This document shows positions 36,508 to 48,500 of a stretch of DNA of 64,000 bases, one piece after another. The notes under the pieces are model-generated. The model ran no database searches, was not told the DNA's origin, and saw only the letters and a list, made by a program, of their open reading frames with translations. Made by a program: the position numbers and the translations under genes. The stretch's first letter is position 1. Each line of letters opens with the position of its first letter. The stretch lies in assembly GCF_022458985.1 (NCBI RefSeq), contig NC_061771.1:33856117-33920116 (forward strand), in the 5' to 3' direction. Source of the stretch: Mugil cephalus (Eukaryota > Chordata > Actinopteri > Mugiliformes > Mugilidae).

Positions 36508-39500
36508 GGATTATGTTAATTGCCTTTAATCTCAGTCTTGTCTGGTTTAAATGTATAGAAATTTAAATGTATGAAATCTTGAATAAATTAAAAAAATTAT
36601 GCATTTTGTACAAAATTAGCAGTTTCCAAATGTTTTTTTTTTCTGATCCTGTTTTATCTGCATGTTTGTCTCATGCTTTTGTGTTTTCAACCTGCAATAA
36701 CCCCAAGAGCAAATAAATGGAAGACGATGAGCTGAGCTGTTGAAGTATCTTCTGTAAAATTTCGATCCTTCTTTTAGTTTCAGCAGCAATGATGTTTCAA
36801 ACTAAATAACTCAACAGTATAAATATGGACAAACTGTGTAGATAGTGATGATGTCCGTACCTGGCTGATGCATTCTGGGGAGGAATGCTCCACGCCAGGT
36901 CATCGTCACTGTCGTATCGGCGAGGGTTATCGAAGAAGTATCCTCTGGAGGAGAGGACGTGGTTGGGTATCCCAGCAGTGCTCTGCAGACCGAGATACAA
37001 CACGGGGCCCAGTCATTATTTTGAGAGGATAAAATTCATCTGCACCAGATTTAAAAAAGTCCTGTTGCAGGATTCTGAATCTAACTTTTCAGTACACTGT
37101 AAAAAGTGGAAAAAAGATTCAAGTTTTCATGAACGAATGGAAAATCAGAGGAACTGAAAGGAAGTTCTCGCCTAAATGATCATGAAAGACGAGAAATAAC
37201 AAGCCGCACTATTATTTTATTTATTTTCTATTATTATTTTGAACATTTCCACAGCTAGTGTCAGTGTTTGTATTTACTTATTTCTGTGAGAAACTTGAGA
37301 GGACTGACCCTGTCCTGAGGCGGCCGTCGGACCCTGAAGAAGAAGACGACCAGCGAAGTGGGCAGCAGCTCCCACACGAACAGAATCACCCCGAACACGA
37401 TGTAACCGGCGTCTCCCAGCGATGAGCGGAGGTCTGCCTGCAAACACACAGAGGACAAGGGTCAGCAGCAGTTTAGGCTGCAGCTCATCATCATCACACA
37501 AAATGTGACCAGCAGAAAACTAGTTTCCTATTGTCTCTGAGGGCTAAGGTCTCTGTTGTCTGTTTATTAATCTTTTTATTCCTCTTTTACTTTCTAACCT
37601 GACATTGATACAAGCCAAGAGATGTTTATCAGGATCTGTTAGAATAAAATGAAGCATTCATGAGGCTGTTTTCATTTATTTATAATGTTTGTCGTGTTTC
37701 ACTGTTTCCGCAGTTAACTGGATAATCTAGGCTCTAGAGGGGGCTGTAAGATGAACACACTTGGAGCTGGAAGGAGTTTGTAAGCCTGCAATGTCACCAC
37801 TAGATGTCACTAAACCCTAAGCCCTGGTCCTTTAACAGGTTGGTCACATAAACCGAGGGCGGTGGACGATTCCCATAAAACAGAGGAGTCAAACATATAT
37901 AAACATAAATGAACATGTATAAAACCAGCCCCGCCCGAGGCTTCACTTTGTATCATGAGATGAATTTGTACAATGCATAGATTGCTTGTCCACTAGGGGT
38001 CGCACTGTTTTAGTAAGGTTTGTGGACGTAAGATGACGTTGAGGTCCAGACCTGAACAGTAGATGGCAGCAATGAGATGAAATTAATTTGTTGATGAAAC
38101 GACCCTGGACAGGTCGCCAGTCTATCGCTAACACAGCCAAACAATCAACCATTCACACTCACACGCACACCTAGGGCCAATTTAGAGTCACCAATCAGCC
38201 TAACGAGCATGTCTTTGGAGGTGGGAGGAAGACGGAGTACCTGGAGAAAACCCACGCAGACACAGGGAGAACATGCAAACTCCCCCAGAAAGACCCGAGC
38301 TGGACTCAAACTCAGACCTGAAAAAATAACTTGATCTGAAATTCATGTCGGATTGGGTCCAGGTTATGCTCAGGGTCATCAAGGTCGGGTTGAGTTGAAG
38401 CTACACCCAAATGGATCAGAAATGGGTCTTTTTATCAATGCATAACCCTAACCCCGACCCTGACCCAGACCCAGACCCAGACCCAGACCCAGACCCTGAC
38501 CCTGACCCAACAAACCGACAAGCTACCAAAGACCAATCCAAACCTAGCAGGGTCCCATTCAAATAAATAACTAAAATGAGTATCGGACCTGGTCTGAGAC
38601 GTTGTACCAATCGTAGTCAAAGGAGTTGATGGTCTCGATGTCGGTGAGGGCTAGCACCACCAGGTTGTAACAGGCTCGAGACGCGTAGAGCAGCACCACC
38701 GTGATCCCGATCAGAGTCACCTGACACACCGACGTCCCCTGCACACAAAGCTCTTCATTATTCATCACGTCTCAGGTTAATTCACCAGGTTTGTCCTCCC
38801 ATTCCAACTCACCTTTGACTCCAGGTAGATGTTGGCCAGCGACATCTTGGCGACCTTGTAGAGGCAGATGGACAGTGAGACGGCGCAGAGGACGAACAGG
38901 CTGTCGTTGATGGTCACCCTCACCAGGACGATGGTCTTGACGTCGGCGGCGGTCATCTTGACCAGGAGGGCACAGACCAAGTTCACCACCAGGAAGATGA
39001 GACTAACACCCAGGAAGACCAAGTACAGCGGTAGTCTGGGGGGAGATGGAGAACTGGTCTGAGCGCTAAAAATACCCAAACACACTCGTTTATTTTCATG
39101 TCAACAGAAATAATCAGAGGAAGTTACCTGTACTTCAGCAGTGCAGGCGCATACTTGGACTTTGCCTTAAAGTAAACCTGGAGGAAATAAAAGAGAGGAT
39201 TTACAGCTACAGTACAACAGATCGCTCTATACGGGATATATGTGACTCTTTAATGCATCGTCACTATGTCTCCCACCAGAGGGATTCAGATCTCGGGAGC
39301 GCAAAGGTTCACAGCAAACTATTCAGTGACCCCCTGTTATTTATTTATCTGATAGGGACAGTGCACATTAATGAGCATCCTCAGTCCATAGACAGGAAAC
39401 ACCAAACATGATGAGACATAGAACAGGACAATAGATCGAATCAGAGCACATCACAAGACGGGACATCACTCAGAAGATAAAAGTCAGTGGTTAATGTTTT

Positions 39501-41785
39501 TTTTTAGAGTGATTCTGTGATTTTGCAGCGACCATCATGTTAAACAATATTCAATGTGTGACAAAATCATTGTAGCATCAAGTATTGTGAAAGGTCAAAT
39601 TGTTCAAATTGAATTTCACTGTATTCGAAGTTTATATCGTTCCAACGTATGTGAATTTATTCAGTTTCTGGTTCCTGTCGTCCCAACAATACACCAGAAT
39701 GTGTGTGATGTCCAAAGGACATGATGCATCGGTGCATTGGACATCACACAAAGAGTTTTAATTGTATTAAGTAGCAGATAGAGGGGAAGGGGCATTGTCA
39801 CCCTGGAAGGAACCAGTCCCATTAGAAAAGAAGTTATTATCATTCAACTCTTGGTAACAACACTCAACGACTAAATGATTACAAGAGGTTTCACCTTCAT
39901 TGTTGATTCTAGCAAACACGTGTTCATATGATTCAGTTTCTAACAAAGTATTTCGTCCACCTATCAGGCAAAACATCATGACCACCTTCCTAATATTGTC
40001 TAGGTTTCACTTCAGTTGGGACCCATCAGAGAATGGACATGGGCCTTCTGAGGATGTCCTGCTGTGTCTGGGTCCTATGGGTTGAGGAGAAGCCTCCACA
40101 GATACTTGATCAGTTTGGGATCTGGTGAATATCTCCCATAACTTTATTTTAGACAAAATTATTTGTCTGTCATATGTTCAGAAGTTAGTAGTTCAAAAAA
40201 CTTGAACCCAGTCCTGCATCAATTGTTGTCAATTAAGCTACATGTTGTGTGTGAGTGCTCAGAGCCAGCAGCCATTAGCCTCCTTCTCTGCAGCGCCTCA
40301 AACCATCGATTGTTTCCTGAAGGTGCCCTCATTAAAGAAATAAGACACCGTAGAGTTTAGTGGGAAAAAAATAACCTGCGTCATCTGAGCTGTCAGAGCG
40401 AGTGGATGAAGGCTGCTCGTGAAGAGGTTCTTCTCTTGTCTGAAAAGGAAACTGTGTCTATTTCAGAATGCGGCACCTCCTGCTGTAGATGAATGGGTGA
40501 AGAAGAGATTCAGCTGCTACTCGATCGAAGCACAAACTGTCAGGGTTCCTGATATATCTGTCCGTTAATGCTGCATTTACACCAGACCGGACTGGATCAT
40601 CTTTTACTTGCACCAGTACCAGTAGTTTATCTTCTACTGGTGCCACTCATGGGAACCCCCATGTAACAAGAACACGTCCATGACACCAGGAAAAGATAAA
40701 AGGAGCTAAACTGATGTTAAACTGCTCTTCCACTATGGCCGCCTGTTTTACTGAACCTTTTTTTCTGTTTCCAATGTGTACCACAGGTGGCGCCAAATCA
40801 AAACTGATTTAAATGTCAACTAGTCCAGATACAGATTTTATGCTGGTTTGTACAATTTTGAGAATGTGGGTCATTTTTGTTTTATTATCAGTTGCTAAAT
40901 CTTTTTTGCTGTTACCAGTGTCTACCACAGGTGGCGCCAGATCAGTGGATCAAGGGTCCAAACCATATCAACTGTTTACTATTAACACTACTTTGGTTGC
41001 CAGTACGAGTACCAGCTATTCCTCTGCGGACTCTTTTCTACCTTTGTAGACCGAGGCCTAACCCTGACCTAAACCCTATCAGCTGTTCCGGTTTGGTTCC
41101 CAGTGCCAGTACCAGTTTTTCCTCTGCTGATACATCTCCTTGTAATGTGGACTAACTGTTTAACGAGTACACGTCTATGACACCCAGGACAGGTGAAAAA
41201 ATCTTAACTGATGTTAAACACTATGGCCGCCATGTTTCTTTTACTAAATCGGTCTTGCAGTTACCAATGTGTACCACAGGTGGCGCCAAATCAATGGATC
41301 AAGGCTTGAGTCCAAACTCTATTAGCAGCTCCTGATCCACCCAGAACCAGAACCTGTACCAGTACCAGGGTTCACCTCACCTGTGCACAGTAGAGGTTCA
41401 TGAGGCTGAGTGTGAAGAACTGCAGGCAGACGGGGAAGCAGTAGAGCAGCCAGAAGGCGAAGGGGCCCAGTGCGTTGGCTGTCACACAGTCTCTGAAGTA
41501 GAAGGAGAAGAGGAGGGCTCGCAGGGCGGCCCACAGCAGACACAGGAACAGGAAAGCCGTCTGGTAACTGAAGCGCTTGTGTCGGTAGCGCAGCACCAGC
41601 CAGAGCTGGGCGTAGACGAAGGCGAAGAGCAGCGAGTAGAAGATGGTGTAGGCGATGGTCAAGCCCAGCTTCACGTAAGGAGGGATGGCCGGCGTGATGG
41701 TGGGAGGGGGAGGGAGGTGTGAGCCATTACCGGCATGCTGCTGCTGCTCCTGCACCGGGTTTCCCTCCATTACCTCTCCATTCAT
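36310..41785 (-). CDS. gpr137b: Integral membrane protein GPR137B (seven exons, complete)
   Basis: Multi-pass lysosomal membrane protein. In mammals the GPR137 family acts with Rag GTPases to keep mTORC1 at lysosomes. Exons on the minus strand: 41785-41381, 39177-39128, 39035-38813, 38738-38589, 37437-37309, 36982-36861, 36439-36310. The total is 1209 bases, 402 residues, close to human (399). Visible blocks: [113 protein letters not shown], and the C-tail [17 protein letters not shown]. The set of hydrophobic helices is complete. I start at the ATG at 41785 (MNGEVMEG). The frame stays open upstream but without another plausible ATG. The last exon contains a (GGT)n repeat giving a Thr run near the C-terminus. 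The gene is convergent with ero1b, matching vertebrate synteny. Confidence 0.95.
36467..36509. repeat. (GATT)n microsatellite in the last gpr137b intron
   Basis: About ten GATT copies, 28 bases upstream (in gene orientation) of the last gpr137b exon. Confidence 0.9.
38095..38290 (-). repeat. Dispersed fish repeat, inverted, in a gpr137b intron
   Basis: Reads on the minus strand as the phrases CATGTTCTCCCTGTGTCTGC, GGTTTTCTCCAGGTACTCCG, TTGGTGACTCTAAATTGGCC and GGCGACCTGTCCAGGGTC. The same family is on the plus strand at 18045 and 46925. Confidence 0.75.
38447..38513. repeat. 6-bp (GACCCA/GACCCT)n array in a gpr137b intron
   Basis: About ten hexamer copies with C/T alternation, giving Gly-Ser or Trp-Val open frames on the minus strand that are artefacts. 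Confidence 0.85.
39945..40135. mobile_element. Fragment of the same DNA-transposon family as 34603-34842
   Basis: Wording ATCATGACCACCTTCCTAAT, GACCCATCAGAGAATGGACATGG and ACTTGATCAGTTTGGGATCTGG matches the interior of a common fish element. No intact ends are seen. It lies in gpr137b intron 1. Confidence 0.5.
40775..41350. repeat. Three diverged direct copies of a segment around CCACAGGTGGCGCCA
   Basis: The phrase TACCACAGGTGGCGCCA (A or G) ATCA starts near 40780, 40922 and 41272. Copies 2 and 3 continue with GTGGATCAAGG/ATGGATCAAGG and later phrases built on CCAGTACC. The copies are irregularly spaced in gpr137b intron 1, close to exon 1. Confidence 0.7.
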
Positions 41786-42589
41786 CCCCGTCCTCCTGGG
41801 CTGCCAAGCAGAGGGTGAAAGGAACGGAGAGGGGTTTAAAGATGGAGAAGCAGGGCCCCCTCTCTGGGTGGAGAATAAAAGAAAAACGTGTTTCAGCTCG
41901 TTAGACGGATGCTTCACATCCCATTCACTCTCCTTCAGACACACCGTCTGACTCACAGAGAGGAGGAGGAGGAGGAGGAGGAGGAGAGCCACCTCCCTCT
42001 TTTTGCCGGTGCCTGGTGCATGGGTATTGGTGGCTGTTGGTCACATGGTGCCGCAGCCCAGCAGGCGATTGGCTGAGCAGGAGGAGGATGCTGCAGAGAG
42101 GAGAGGAAGGTAGACAGATGGATCTGGAAGGAGAGGAGGGTGAACTGGGATCTGTGGTCCATGCACATGTCCAATGAACATTAGGGTGGTTTATTTTTTC
42201 ATTGATAATAAATTCATCTATAGATAAAAAAGAGAGAGAGAGACTTAGGCAAATGTTTCATTCATTGTGCAAAAGAATAAATATATGAATGATAAATGAG
42301 CAAACAAAAAAAGAACAAAATCACAAAAATTAAAGAGCAACTGAATGAACAATTAAATCAAGCAATTAATGAAAAATATCCAACACATGTTAGCAATGAC
42401 CCTAATAAGATCTGATTATATTATTTCATATATATATACATTATATATATAAAACTCAACGTATGACAATGCATAAAATTGAAGACATAAAACATCAGCA
42501 GATCTTCATGAAACTGCCTGCAAGAAGATTTAAGAGATTTGATCTTAGCTGCTGCCTCAGGTTGTCCCTCTGTCCTGATGTTCCTACAC

Positions 42590-43460
42590 CTCTCAGCCAC
42601 CTTTGACCCTGTGGAACATGGAAGAACATATAGGATCCATCCTGGGTCCTATCCCTTTTCTTCTTGGTCAGACAGACTCCATCCAAACATTTTTGGTTTG
42701 CTTAAGGTACGTTAAATCATGGATAAGTGCTAATTTTCTGTTCTCCTGGACCCAGTGGGTTCAAACATTCAGTCCTGTGTTAGGAGCCTTGGAGTAATTT
42801 TTAATTAGGTTTCTCACACCCAGGTTAGGTTAGTCCAACCCCCTGTATATAGACTTGATTCAGTCCTCTGTCAACTGCCTTCACCGCATTCAGAACATTG
42901 AATGATACTTGATTTTTTCTCCAGCAAGAATAAGCACGACCACATCACCACTTTTAACTTCCCTTCACTGGATCCCAGTACATTTTAGTGTTGATTATGA
43001 ATTTCTCTTAATTGTTTTTAAAGGTCTCAATGGTCTGACCCCTTCATGTTTATCTGAGCTCTTCTGTCGCCCCAAACCAGAGCCTTAAGTCCCAACCTTA
43101 ACTCTAACCAGAGCCTTAAGGTCCTAACCCCAACCAGGGCCTTAAGGTCCTAACCCCAACCCTAAGTCTAACCAGAGCCTTAAGGCTCTAACCCTAACCG
43201 TAAACCTAGCCGTAAACCTAACCATAACCCTAACTCTAACCAGAGCCTTAAGGTCCTAACCCTAACTCTAACCCTAGCCGTAAGCCTAACCCTAACCCTA
43301 AACCCTGACAGCTGCTGTTGGAGGTTCCCCAAACCAGACTGTCTGCCCCTATACTCTGGAACAGTCTCCCTCTCTATGTTAGAACCTCTCAGTCCCTATA
43401 AGACTGTTAAAGTTTGAGTTGAGTCGTGGATGTTTCATCTTGATCTGTCCACTCTGGTTT
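42590..43460 (+). mobile_element. Non-LTR retrotransposon remnant (reverse transcriptase end)
   Basis: Broken plus-strand frames show LINE wording: FLHLSATFDPVEH, then VRSLGVIFN, then LTSLHWIPVHFSVDYEFLLI and FKGLNGLTPSCLSELF, and last LPLYSGTVSLS. Stops and shifts throughout. Between about 43080 and 43310 it is interrupted by degenerate CCTAA-rich repeats. Confidence 0.7.
43080..43312. repeat. Degenerate CCCTAA-like tandem repeat
   Basis: Repeats built from AACCAGAGCCTTAAG and CCTAACCCTAA phrases. It resembles vertebrate telomere sequence only in short stretches and sits inside a LINE remnant, so it is an interstitial repeat. Confidence 0.8.
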
Positions 43461-43676
43461 GTCCACATAATGCTTAGAAAACTGCAAAATCTTTTTAGAG
43501 AACAGTGTCACTCTGCCGTTACACCACTAATACTCCAGAAATCATTAAAATGTCATCATGAATCCAGTGATTCAATCAGTCATATATAGATCAGTGTAAT
43601 GGGCCTCCTCTCTGGCTGCTTGGTTTTAGTGAATGACAAGTATCAGCCCTGATATCAGTCCTTCCCCGTAATAGAG

Positions 43677-43713
43677 CTGCTCCTCCTCCTCCTCCTCCTC
43701 CTCCTCCTCCTCT
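43677..43713. repeat. (CTC)n microsatellite
   Basis: About 11 CTC/TCC triplets. Confidence 0.9.
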
Positions 43714-44129
43714 CTGTGCTGTTACATAACAGCCAGGTTGTTAGATAACAGAGACTACTGTGAAGTCGGTCTCATCTCAACACGCTGACGACAAACACTG
43801 ATCCTCCTCCTGCTCCATTTATATCCACCTCTATGAGAAGATGTTGATAAGAAGCACCATGTCAAAATTCACTTTTAGAGAATAACAGAAACTGTACATA
43901 GAGAGTGTGGAATATACTAAACAATGTTATTAGAGATGGTGCTAAAAAACAACTTACCTAAATATTTAGTTATAAATGATATGAAATTATAATATGGATG
44001 AGGTGGCAAGAAGTTTTAATCAGTTTTTTGTAGATGTTGGTCCTGAGCTAGCAAAAATATTCCAAATCCAGAGTCGGATGGAGTATATGGATAAAGTAAC
44101 AGAAAAGAAAAACTCACTTAATGTTTCCG

Positions 44130-44545
44130 AAAGCAGTGAACGAAGATGAAATTAACAACATGGTGAAAAAGTACAAAAAGAAAAATCTACAGACTACAAT
44201 GGCATCCATATGTGATTAATTAATTAAAGGTCGTTGAGGGATAAGCCATTAGCTCAAATCTGCAATTTCTCGTTTCAAACTGATACATTTCCAAACCAGA
44301 TGAAATTTGCTAAGGTACAAAAAACTACAAAACTGGGCTCAAACTCAACTTTACAAACTACAGACGCGTCTCAGTGCTACTGCAACTCTCAAAATATTGG
44401 AAAAGCTTTTTAAAATAGATGGGATGCATTTTCTGAAAGTCAGAATGGGTTTAGGTTTAACAGATTAACATCACAGGCAATAATGGAATAAATTGAGGAA
44501 ATCCCAGATGCAACAGACAACATGCAATAGGAGTATTCATCAATC
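44130..44545 (+). mobile_element. Non-LTR retrotransposon remnant (start of reverse transcriptase)
   Basis: Broken plus-strand frames resemble FPDKMKFAKV, NFTNYRRVSVL, LSKILEKLF, SQNGFRFNRLTSQ and LIEEIPDATDN. These are order-conserved blocks of the LINE reverse-transcriptase domain. The sequence stops abruptly at about 44545, where an NLR-derived fragment begins. Confidence 0.65.
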
Positions 44546-44715
44546 TCATAAAATTTTATTCTGCAGCATTTATCTGAGTCAGAGTCTCTCTACACACAAA
44601 CTGCTGCTGCTTCCAGAGGAAAGAACAGAGGAGATAAATGAGTGTTTCCAGAGACTACCTTCATCAGCTGTCAGTCAGTGATGCAGCTCATCCAGTATGT
44701 CTGGATCTATCTAAC
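44546..44715 (-). pseudogene. Fragment matching the 3' end of the neighbouring NLR gene
   Basis: Closely matches 52068-52300, the 3' end and poly(A)-signal region of the NLR, in the same orientation. Shared wording includes TTTATCTGAGTCAGAGTCTC and GAGGAGATAAATGAGTGTTT. About 75-85 bases in the middle are missing, including the small last coding exon. It is a non-coding relic. Confidence 0.75.
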
Positions 44716-44935
44716 AGGAAACAGTCCATCACTCTGAAAGGTTCCAACTCCATCGCTGCAGCAGTTAACCATGGCGTCCCCCAGAGATCTGTCCCTGGTC
44801 CCCTTCTCTTCACCTTCACCTAGGTCAACCATAGACTTGGTTTTCACTGCTATGCTGATGACACTCAGAGGTACATCAGCCCCAACCCCTCCTCTCTGCT
44901 CCCACCATGCAACTCAGCAACTGGCTGCAGGAAAT
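44716..44935 (+). mobile_element. Non-LTR retrotransposon fragment (reverse transcriptase)
   Basis: A plus-strand frame gives NRKQSITLKGSNS and VNHGVPQRSVPGPLLFTF; after a stop, FHCYADDT follows. These are the GVPQGSVLGPLLF and YADDT blocks of a LINE. Just downstream (44937-44995) is a dispersed phrase TTTTATATAGCGCTCTTCTA common in fish genomes. Confidence 0.75.
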
Positions 44936-45354
44936 GGTAAATGGTCTTGCTTTTATATAGCGCTCTTCTACCTATTGGTACTCAAAACTCATTTGAGAGG
45001 AGGTAAACCCGATAGGAGAGGTGAGTGTGAGAAGGGAGGAGGATGGGGAGAGTGAGTTGCAGGTGACAGCGGATGTGAGTAATGTAAACGAAAACAGTGT
45101 TAAAGAGGATGTGAATGTGGAAGGTGGAGCAGGTAAAGGAGGGACGGAGGGTGAGGTGGGGTGACAGGTAAAGGGAAATGGAGGGTGAGGTAGAGGTAGT
45201 GGGTGAGATGAATAGTGAGAGAAATGTGGCTGTTGGTGAACTGAATGTGTGTAGTGTAGAAAATAACAGGTGGGGTGAATGTGTCTGGAGAGGTTGAAGT
45301 GGTAGAGGAGATACTTCTGCTTTTGAACCGAAGTATGTAGAAGTTGAGCATGCT

Positions 45355-46920
45355 GTTCTGGGGAGGTGTCTTTTATTGAGGGCTGGGTTTGAGAATTTTA
45401 CTGTTATTTTTATTAATGTCTATGCTCCTAACAACGGTGCACAGAGGGTTCAGTTTTTTAATTCTACGGGCGTGATTTTGACTACACAGAGAATGCGACA
45501 CTAGACCACAGCCATGCAGAGCTGCACTCAGTGTCCCAGCAGGCTTTAAAACAGCTGGTCTCTTCCCTGGTCTCTGGCCTGGTGGATGTATGGAGGAGGA
45601 TGCACACAGGCTCCAGACAGTACTCATGGTCCCACTTTTATGAAGGTAGTGTCTCTTTAGCTAGACCCGATAGGTTTTTATTGTTTTAAGCATCAGTTTA
45701 ATGTTTTTATGCACGATTTTACCAATAGGCTTCTCTGATCATTCATTGGTTTTATGTAGTGTTTTTATATTTAATATTTTACATAGAAGCGCGTATTGGC
45801 ATTTTAACTCTGTTTTAACTCATGATAGAGGCTTTAGAGAGGACTTAATTTATTTCTGGACTGTTTTTAGACAACATAAGGGTGATTTTAACAGTCTTAG
45901 GCAATGGTGGGACTACGGCAAATGCCAAATAAAAATGCAATGCAGACAGCACACTCTCAATGTTACTAACAACATATTGAGATCTATCAGAGATCTAGAG
46001 ACTGAAGTGGTGGAGTTAGAGCAATCCACAGGAAATCGAGGACATACTGACGCCCTCAAAACCAAAAATGTGGTGTTGGCCAGCCTGCTGGACGCCATGG
46101 TGCAGGGGGCGCTGGTCAGGGCGCAAGTTCAGAAAATCACCGAGATGAAAGCCCCCTCCAGCTACTTACTTCTTTGGCCTGGAGAAGAAATAACGGCAGG
46201 GAAGGTGGCTTCATTCCGTGCTGTCGGAGACGGGAGAGGAGCTGAGGATAAGAACTGTGTGCTTTTACTCCTCTTCAGGAGTGAATACAAAGACAATGAC
46301 CAACTGTCAACTGTCAACTCAAGAGTTCTGTGTTTGACTACCTCAAGTCTCTGAGGGGACAAACGCTGTCCTGTAGCGCCCCCTAACCATCCAAGAACTG
46401 CACGCAGCGCTTCAGTGCATGCAGTGCCACCGCGCCCCAAGCATTGACTGACTCTCAACAGACTTTTACAAAGCCTACTGGGACATCATTGCCCAGGACC
46501 TGCTATAAGTAGTCAACAAAAGCCCAAGCACCGGGTCTCTCCCTATGTCCTGCAGGAGGGCAGTAAGCACCCTCCTGCCAAAGAAAGGAAACCTGCAGGA
46601 CCTGAAGAACTGGTGCCCCTTCTTTGCACGGACTACAAGATCCTCTCCAAGGTCCTGGACAATCGTCTTAGAGTAGCTATGGGGGAGGTGGTCCACCCTG
46701 ACCAGACCTACTGTTTCCCCAGCAGGTCCATGGTAGATAATATCTACCTGATTCGTGACGTTTTGGAGGTCTCTCGTTCATTGGGTCTAAACACGGGCCT
46801 GATCGTACTAGACCAGGAAAAGGCATTTGACTGGCTTCATCTGGAAAACTATGAGGAGGTTTGGGTTCAGCCCTGGTTTCATCGCCCAGATCCAAGTGTT
46901 GTACAGTGACATTGAGAGTG
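45355..46920 (+). mobile_element. L1-Tx1-type retrotransposon, truncated and frame-broken
   Basis: An endonuclease piece at about 45380-45450 (VIFINVYAPNNGAQR) is followed by GFSDHSLVLC (about 45728). The open stretch 45701-46354 carries the linker with SAYWHFNSVLTHD, FRQHKGDFNSLRQWWDYGK and GALVRAQVQKITEM. A reverse-transcriptase piece at 46590-46909 reads LLCTDYKILSKVLDNRLRV, HPDQTYC, SRSMVDNIYLIRDVLEV and LDQEKAFD. The catalytic YADD box and the rest of ORF2 are missing, and stops and frameshifts are present. Together these match the Tx1 branch of L1. Confidence 0.85.
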
Positions 46921-46924
46921 TGGT

Positions 46925-47180
46925 GAAGGGCTGATTGGTGACTCTAAATTGCCCCTAGGTGTGCGTGTGAATGGTTGTTTGTCTCGGTGTTAGTCCTGCG
47001 ATAGGCTGGAGACCTGTCCAGGGTTGACCCCCCCTCTCACCTGATGCCAGCTGGGATAGGCTCCAGCAACCCCCATGACTCTAGTGAGGATTTAGCAGTA
47101 TGGGAGATGAGACGAGATGAGATGAGATGAGATGAGATGAGATGAGATGAGATGAGATGAGATGAGATGAGATGAGATGA
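46925..47180 (+). repeat. Dispersed fish repeat ending in a (GATGA)n array
   Basis: Begins TTGGTGACTCTAAATTGCCC and continues with GATAGGCTGGAGACCTGTCC and GCTGGGATAGGCTCCAGCAA. From 47104 it is a run of about 15 GATGA units. It lies directly after the L1-Tx1 fragment. Confidence 0.85.
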
Positions 47181-47264
47181 GGATTTTTGGTTGAGCTGAG
47201 TGTTGAGCAGGTTTTGAGCATATGCCCACTTCCAATCCATACAAGTTTTTGTTCACGAGGCCCC

Positions 47265-47735
47265 TGCTGTTTGGAGACCTCTGGTGGTGATGGAGAGAAC
47301 TGCAGTCTGGTTTCTCACCTCAATTGGTTTAATGCAGGTGTGTTTGAGCACAACCTCACACTGACTTCAACAAACTCTAAGGGGATGATCACACACTCAG
47401 ACTGTTTCTATCAACTGGAGTTGAAAACTGAAATCCTCACTGAGACCAAGTAACCAGTTTGATGTTTCCTGTTTCTATAATGAAAACAAATAAAGTGATT
47501 CTGTATTCTTTCTTGTTGTGCAGCTTACAGGGTTAGTGTTAACCCCAAACCCAACCCTGATGCTACATTGGAGGTGGAGCTGAAGAACTGATGATGGATC
47601 CACTGAGCTCCTGTGGTTCATCTGGCCTAGTGTCTCTTCCTCCAGATGTTTGACTCCCTCAGTCTTCTCTGATCAACTCTGGGCTCTGATCTCATTGGTT
47701 TCTAATCAACTTTTTCCTGGAGCTTTCTGGAAATG
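47265..47735 (+). repeat. NLR-flanking duplication, copy A
   Basis: Direct match to 62734-63073. Shared phrases include TTTGGAGACCTCTGGTGGTG, AACTGAAATCCTCACTGAGA, CCTCCAGATGTTTG and CTCAGTCTTCTCTGATCAAC. Copy A is longer by an insertion of about 100 bases after the ACCAGTTTGATG phrase. No gene is recognised in it. Confidence 0.75.
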
Positions 47736-47939
47736 TCCAGGACTGACTGAGCATCGTGTTGTTTCTCTTCCTGCTGTATCATAAATCACTGCAGTAGTTG
47801 AAAAACGTCATTTAGCTGAAATCATGTCCAGGATACTACTCAGTGGATCCATCTATTTACTGGAAACTTCACACAAATGACCTAAATGGACTGTGTCAAA
47901 GTACTGTTGATAATCAGCTGCAGTGCAAGTAACATCAAA

Positions 47940-48500
47940 CTACATCTGGAAACTCAGTTGAGGAATTGGAGGAGGGAAGCTCTTCTCCTCTGTGTCTGAC
48001 ATGAAGGGCGATGAAGCCGATCCTGGATAACCCAGTTTGCTGGTTTTTAGCTGGATTGCTAACCTATGTGTTAAATGTTCATATAGAGAAAACAGAGTTC
48101 TGAGAAGTATGTTCTTACTTCCAAAAGAGTTGACCTTCCCGAGGAAGTGCTGTCTTTGGTGACATTTCCTGAGGATTTCCTCCGTGTTAGAGGAGAATTT
48201 CAGTTGGTTGTCAAAGATGGAGCCCAGGTATTTGTCTTCTTCCACAAGCTCAACAGGAGTTCCATGGATTGTGGTGATGAAAGGTGTAACCAGTTTATTG
48301 TTGACATTCAGCTCAACAAACGAGTTATCACACCGGTCCACAAACTTCTGAAGGGCTGGGCCGTGATACTATGAGGGGCATATGTTTTTGACCATGAGGG
48401 AATTGGGCTGTCTAGATCCGGCAGTCATTAATGTAGAGAATGAAGAGCGAATGAAGAGAGAGGACAGAGCCCTGAGGAGAGCCAGTGGAGGTATGAGTAG
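47940..48500 (-). mobile_element. Non-LTR retrotransposon fragment (end of reverse transcriptase)
   Basis: A minus-strand frame of 133 codons (48341-47943) reads CDNSFVELNVNNKL, TTIHGTPVELVEEDKYLGSI, FDNQLKFSSNTEEILRKCHQ and VNSFGSKNILL. These are typical of the thumb part of fish LINE reverse transcriptases. LINE-like sequence continues upstream to about 48500. The family cannot be fixed from this piece. Confidence 0.75.

Noticed and set aside
41786-41992. N-terminal extension of gpr137b (poly-Leu start)
   Set aside because: The frame begins at GTG over an (AGG)n run with no ATG; the ATG at 41785 gives the family's usual length.
43080-43312. Interstitial telomere block
   Set aside because: Only short CCCTAA words are present among CAGAGCCTTAAG units; it is a local repeat inside a LINE remnant.
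45100-45351. Thr/Ser/Pro-rich minus-strand frame of 83 codons
   Set aside because: Low-complexity GTGA-rich DNA on the plus strand; no family signature or splice sites.
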